6,385 nt of DNA from Aquifex sp. (GTDB lineage: Bacteria; Aquificota; Aquificia; Aquificales; Aquificaceae), in NCBI GenBank assembly GCA_015487405.1, contig WFPV01000136.1, positions 1 through 6,385 of the forward strand, in the 5' to 3' direction. The notes under the pieces were generated by a model. That model was not told the DNA's origin. It saw only the letters and a program-made list of their open reading frames with translations, and did not search any database. Below, piece after piece: positions 4,965 through 6,385 of the stretch (positions are counted from its first letter, which is position 1; each line of letters begins with the position of its first letter). The position numbers and the translations under genes are program-made.

Positions 4965-6073
4965 ACCTCTACTTTTAACTTCTCTCCCTTCTCTAAAATC
5001 TTTTGGAGAAGCTTATCAAGATTCCAACGTTTTTCTGCCGATACCAGAATCGCATCACCCTCTATGAAAGCGGGATGGGGTAAATAGTTAATCTCTTCTT
5101 CGTTTTCAACTAATTTATCTGCCTTGTTGAGTGCGTAAACTACAGGTTTGTCGTCCGCATTCAACTCTTTAAGAATCTCCTTAACCGTATTTACGTAATC
5201 AAGCCATCCTTCGTCTGATACGTCAACCACATGGAGGATAATATCGGCCTCTTCAACCTCCTCTAAGGTTGCCTTAAAGCTCTCTATTAATTCGGGAGGA
5301 AGCTTCCTTATGAAACCTACGGTATCTGTAAAGAGAAGCTTGTAGTCGGGATAAACCATCCTGACCGAGGTTCTCGTATCCAAGGTGGCAAAGGGCATAT
5401 TTGCGGTAAATATTCCTTTCTTCGTTAAAGCGTTCATAAGTGTTGATTTTCCAGCGTTTGTGTATCCTACAATCGCAACCCTGAGAATCTTTTCACCGTT
5501 TTCCGGTCTTTCCCTTCTCTTCCTCTGTTCCCTTCTTCTCCTCTTAATCTCCTCAAGCTCTTGCTTTATCTTGTGAATGCGTTTCTTTATAAGTCTCTTC
5601 CGAACTTCCCTCTCCTGTTCTCCGGGTCCCCTAGTTCCTAATCCACCACCAAGACGGGAAAGCTGCTTTCCTTTACCGTGTAATCTCGGAAGCTCATGCA
5701 TTAATTTTGCAAGCTCTACCTGAAGCTTCGCTTCTTTGGTTCTTGCCCTCCTTGAGAATATTTCTAAAACGAGGTCAGTTCTGTCAAGAACCCTAACCTG
5801 AAGGAATTTTTCTAAATTGGATACTTGAGCCGGAGTTAAGAAGTCGTCAAATATTACGGTATCTGCCTTCGTTCCTCTAACGATTTCCTTTATCTCCTTT
5901 GCCTTTCCTTCGCCTATATAGTATCTCTGGTCAGGATTATGCCTTTTCTGGATTATGTAACCAAGTGTTTTTCCATTTACTGCCTTTACAAGAGCTTTCA
6001 GCTCCTTAATTGATTCCTTGCAAAACTCCTTTGATACTTCTTTACCCCAAACACCTACTAAGACTGCTCTCAT
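4961..6073 (-). CDS. hflX: Ribosome-associated GTPase HflX
   Basis: Encodes a 370-residue GTPase of the HflX family, which binds 50S/70S ribosomes and in several bacteria splits stalled or heat-damaged ribosomes. The N-terminal HflX domain (about 1-150) has YYIGEGKAKEI (51-61), FDDFLTPAQVSNLE (75-88), DRTDLVLEIFSRRARTKEAK (97-116) and QVELAKL (118-124), ending in the glycine-rich GGGLGTRGPGE (142-152). A basic helical linker (about 155-190) contains KRRRREQRKRRER (177-189). The G domain (about 196-365) has G1 GYTNAGKS (203-210), the switch-I FATLDT (228-233), G3 DTVG (250-253), G4 NKAD (316-319) and G5 SAE (345-347). All GTP-binding motifs look intact. The ATG at 6073 fits the family, as VLVGV aligns with the start of other HflX proteins. 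No hfq or hflKC gene is adjacent. It has a possible own promoter and terminator, so it is probably monocistronic. Confidence 0.96.
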   Translation of the reverse strand: MRAVLVGVWGKEVSKEFCKESIKELKALVKAVNGKTLGYIIQKRHNPDQRYYIGEGKAKEIKEIVRGTKADTVIFDDFLTPAQVSNLEKFLQVRVLDRTDLVLEIFSRRARTKEAKLQVELAKLMHELPRLHGKGKQLSRLGGGLGTRGPGEQEREVRKRLIKKRIHKIKQELEEIKRRRREQRKRRERPENGEKILRVAIVGYTNAGKSTLMNALTKKGIFTANMPFATLDTRTSVRMVYPDYKLLFTDTVGFIRKLPPELIESFKATLEEVEEADIILHVVDVSDEGWLDYVNTVKEILKELNADDKPVVYALNKADKLVENEEEINYLPHPAFIEGDAILVSAEKRWNLDKLLQKILEKGEKLKVEV

Positions 6074-6082
6074 TCACTAATA

Positions 6083-6111
6083 AAGATAAGTAGAAGGAAA
6101 AGTTACTTCAA
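6083..6111 (-). promoter_or_regulatory. Possible hflX promoter
   Basis: On the minus strand TTGAAG (6111-6106) and TATCTT (6088-6083) are separated by 17 bases; each matches 4 of 6 sigma70 consensus positions. The predicted start, about 6076, is only a few bases before ATG 6073. No Shine-Dalgarno precedes the ATG, so the mRNA would be nearly leaderless. Confidence 0.4.
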
Positions 6112-6158
6112 GAACAGTTGAACATTTTGAAACTCAACGAAAATTTCTCCATAGCCTC

Positions 6159-6185
6159 TTGACAGAGAGTGTTAGGAGGTATAAA
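6159..6185 (+). promoter_or_regulatory. Upstream sigma70-like promoter (P1)
   Basis: A perfect -35 TTGACA (6159-6164) and TATAAA (6180-6185) with a 15-base spacer, shorter than ideal; shifting to TAAATT (6182-6187) gives 17. An A/T-rich patch (AAAATTT, 6140-6146) lies upstream. Predicted start near 6192-6195, reading toward the structured segment at the right edge. Confidence 0.45.
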
Positions 6186-6243
6186 TTGGGAAAATGCACA
6201 GCAAAGGACTTCTCCTTCTCTCAAAGGAGGAGATAAAAAAGGC

Positions 6244-6272
6244 TTGACAAGAGAAGAGAGGAGAAATAAAAT
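6244..6272 (+). promoter_or_regulatory. Downstream sigma70-like promoter (P2) of the structured RNA candidate
   Basis: TTGACA (6244-6249, 6 of 6) and TAAAAT (6267-6272, 5 of 6) are separated by exactly 17 bases. The A tract TAAAAAA (6234-6240) just upstream could act as a proximal UP element. Predicted start is about 6279-6281. This is the best promoter in the window. Confidence 0.7.
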
Positions 6273-6278
6273 AGAATT

Positions 6279-6385
6279 TTGCTGACGCGGGCATGGCGCC
6301 CGCTTAGGCTCCTTGGCAATTGAATAGGGAGTGGGCTCCTCCTCCAATTTGTGGGGTCCAGCTGAAACTCAGGTGGTCCCATAAA
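6279..6385 (+). ncRNA. Unidentified structured RNA or structured 5' leader (3' end outside window)
   Basis: Starting at the predicted P2 start, the sequence turns GC-rich and folds into three successive hairpins. A: GCGGGC/GCCCGC (6287-6292 with 6298-6303), 6 GC pairs, 5-base loop. B: AATTG/CAATT (6318-6322 with 6345-6349) enclosing GGAG/CTCC (6328-6331 with 6336-6339). C: 6352-6381, TGGGG paired with TCCCA, then CCA/TGG, then CTGA/TCAG closing an AAC loop, about 12 pairs with one bulge and one mismatch. No open frame with family resemblance is present. It does not match what I remember of tRNA, tmRNA, bacterial SRP RNA, RNase P RNA, 5S or the start of 16S rRNA, nor a common riboswitch. 6S RNA cannot be judged, because its closing strand would lie beyond the window. 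It could equally be a leader before a downstream gene. Confidence 0.45.

Larger units (their letters stand above)
6074..6385. other. 312-base region without a credible protein gene
   Basis: From left to right it holds the hflX upstream region (minus strand), a first plus-strand promoter (6159-6185), a 9-bp purine/pyrimidine hairpin (6209-6232), a second, stronger plus-strand promoter (6244-6272) and a GC-rich segment of three local hairpins up to the window end. Short open frames exist on both strands but have no family resemblance. Confidence 0.7.

Noticed and set aside
4988..5011. 10-bp hairpin just past the pyrE stop as pyrE terminator
   Set aside because: It is followed on the plus strand by CTTATC, not a T tract, and the bases are explained as hflX codons. 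It might stabilise a 3' end but is not an intrinsic terminator.
6209..6240. 9-bp hairpin followed by A tract as a terminator
   Set aside because: On the plus strand it is followed by As, not Ts. On the minus strand the T tract precedes the hairpin instead of following it.
6194..6247. 17-codon small frame (MHSKGLLLLSKEEIKKA) preceded by TAGGAGGT
   Set aside because: The spacing from the ribosome-like site is 13 bases, and that site lies between the -35 and -10 of P1, so it would not be in a P1 transcript. No family resemblance. A TTG frame at 6186 is equally unsupported.
6108..6347. Minus-strand 79-codon open frame upstream of hflX
   Set aside because: It runs across both plus-strand promoters and the hairpin segment, has no recognisable domain or ribosome site, and its composition looks like non-coding sequence.
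6279..6385. Identification as 6S RNA, tmRNA, SRP RNA or rRNA leader
   Set aside because: No conserved core of tmRNA, SRP or 16S is visible. 6S needs a pairing strand beyond the window. Naming it would be a guess.
1..6385. CRISPR array, insertion sequence, prophage or toxin-antitoxin pair
   Set aside because: No regularly spaced repeats, transposase, integrase or paired small genes were seen; the coding content is ordinary chromosomal.

Overview
The window looks like chromosomal DNA from a hyperthermophilic bacterium, most likely Aquifex aeolicus or a close relative in the Aquificales. This rests on composition and recall, not on a search: arginine is mostly AGA/AGG, isoleucine is often ATA, the proteins are rich in Lys and Glu and poor in Gln, and the ribosomal and RNA polymerase proteins read like Aquifex versions.

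Layout. (1) Bases 1-2881, plus strand: the tail of the classical alpha operon, rpsM (3' part only) - rpsK - rpsD - rpoA - rplQ, closed by a small YggT-family membrane protein gene. Gaps are 0-17 bases, two junctions overlap by one base (TAATG and TAGTG), and most genes have strong Shine-Dalgarno sites. (2) 2920-3462, plus: an orphan iron-sulfur protein with four [4Fe-4S] motifs, resembling the electron-transfer subunit of DMSO/polysulfide reductase-type enzymes. (3) 3426-4394, minus: a YrbG-type sodium/calcium exchanger whose 3' end overlaps the iron-sulfur gene by 37 bases. (4) 4419-4964, plus: pyrE, divergent from the exchanger across only 24 bases. (5) 4961-6073, minus: hflX, convergent with pyrE and overlapping its stop by 4 bases. 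(6) 6074-6385: 312 bases without a credible protein gene. It holds a plausible hflX promoter, two tandem plus-strand sigma70-like promoters, and a GC-rich segment of consecutive hairpins running off the window edge.

How it fits together. Region 1 is coordinated synthesis of ribosomal small/large subunit proteins and the polymerase alpha subunit, with a membrane-protein gene translationally attached. The rest are short units for redox transfer, ion exchange, pyrimidine synthesis and ribosome-associated GTPase function; nothing seen ties them into one pathway.

The most interesting non-coding signals are: the structured RNA candidate behind two TTGACA promoters at the right edge; a 30-base near-palindromic divergent promoter between the exchanger gene and pyrE, whose central ATTATAAT gives a perfect -10 on both strands, each 8 bases from an ATG; and an intrinsic terminator for hflX inside the antisense of pyrE. 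I found no CRISPR array, insertion sequence, tRNA or rRNA, and no clear sign of a novel multi-gene system.
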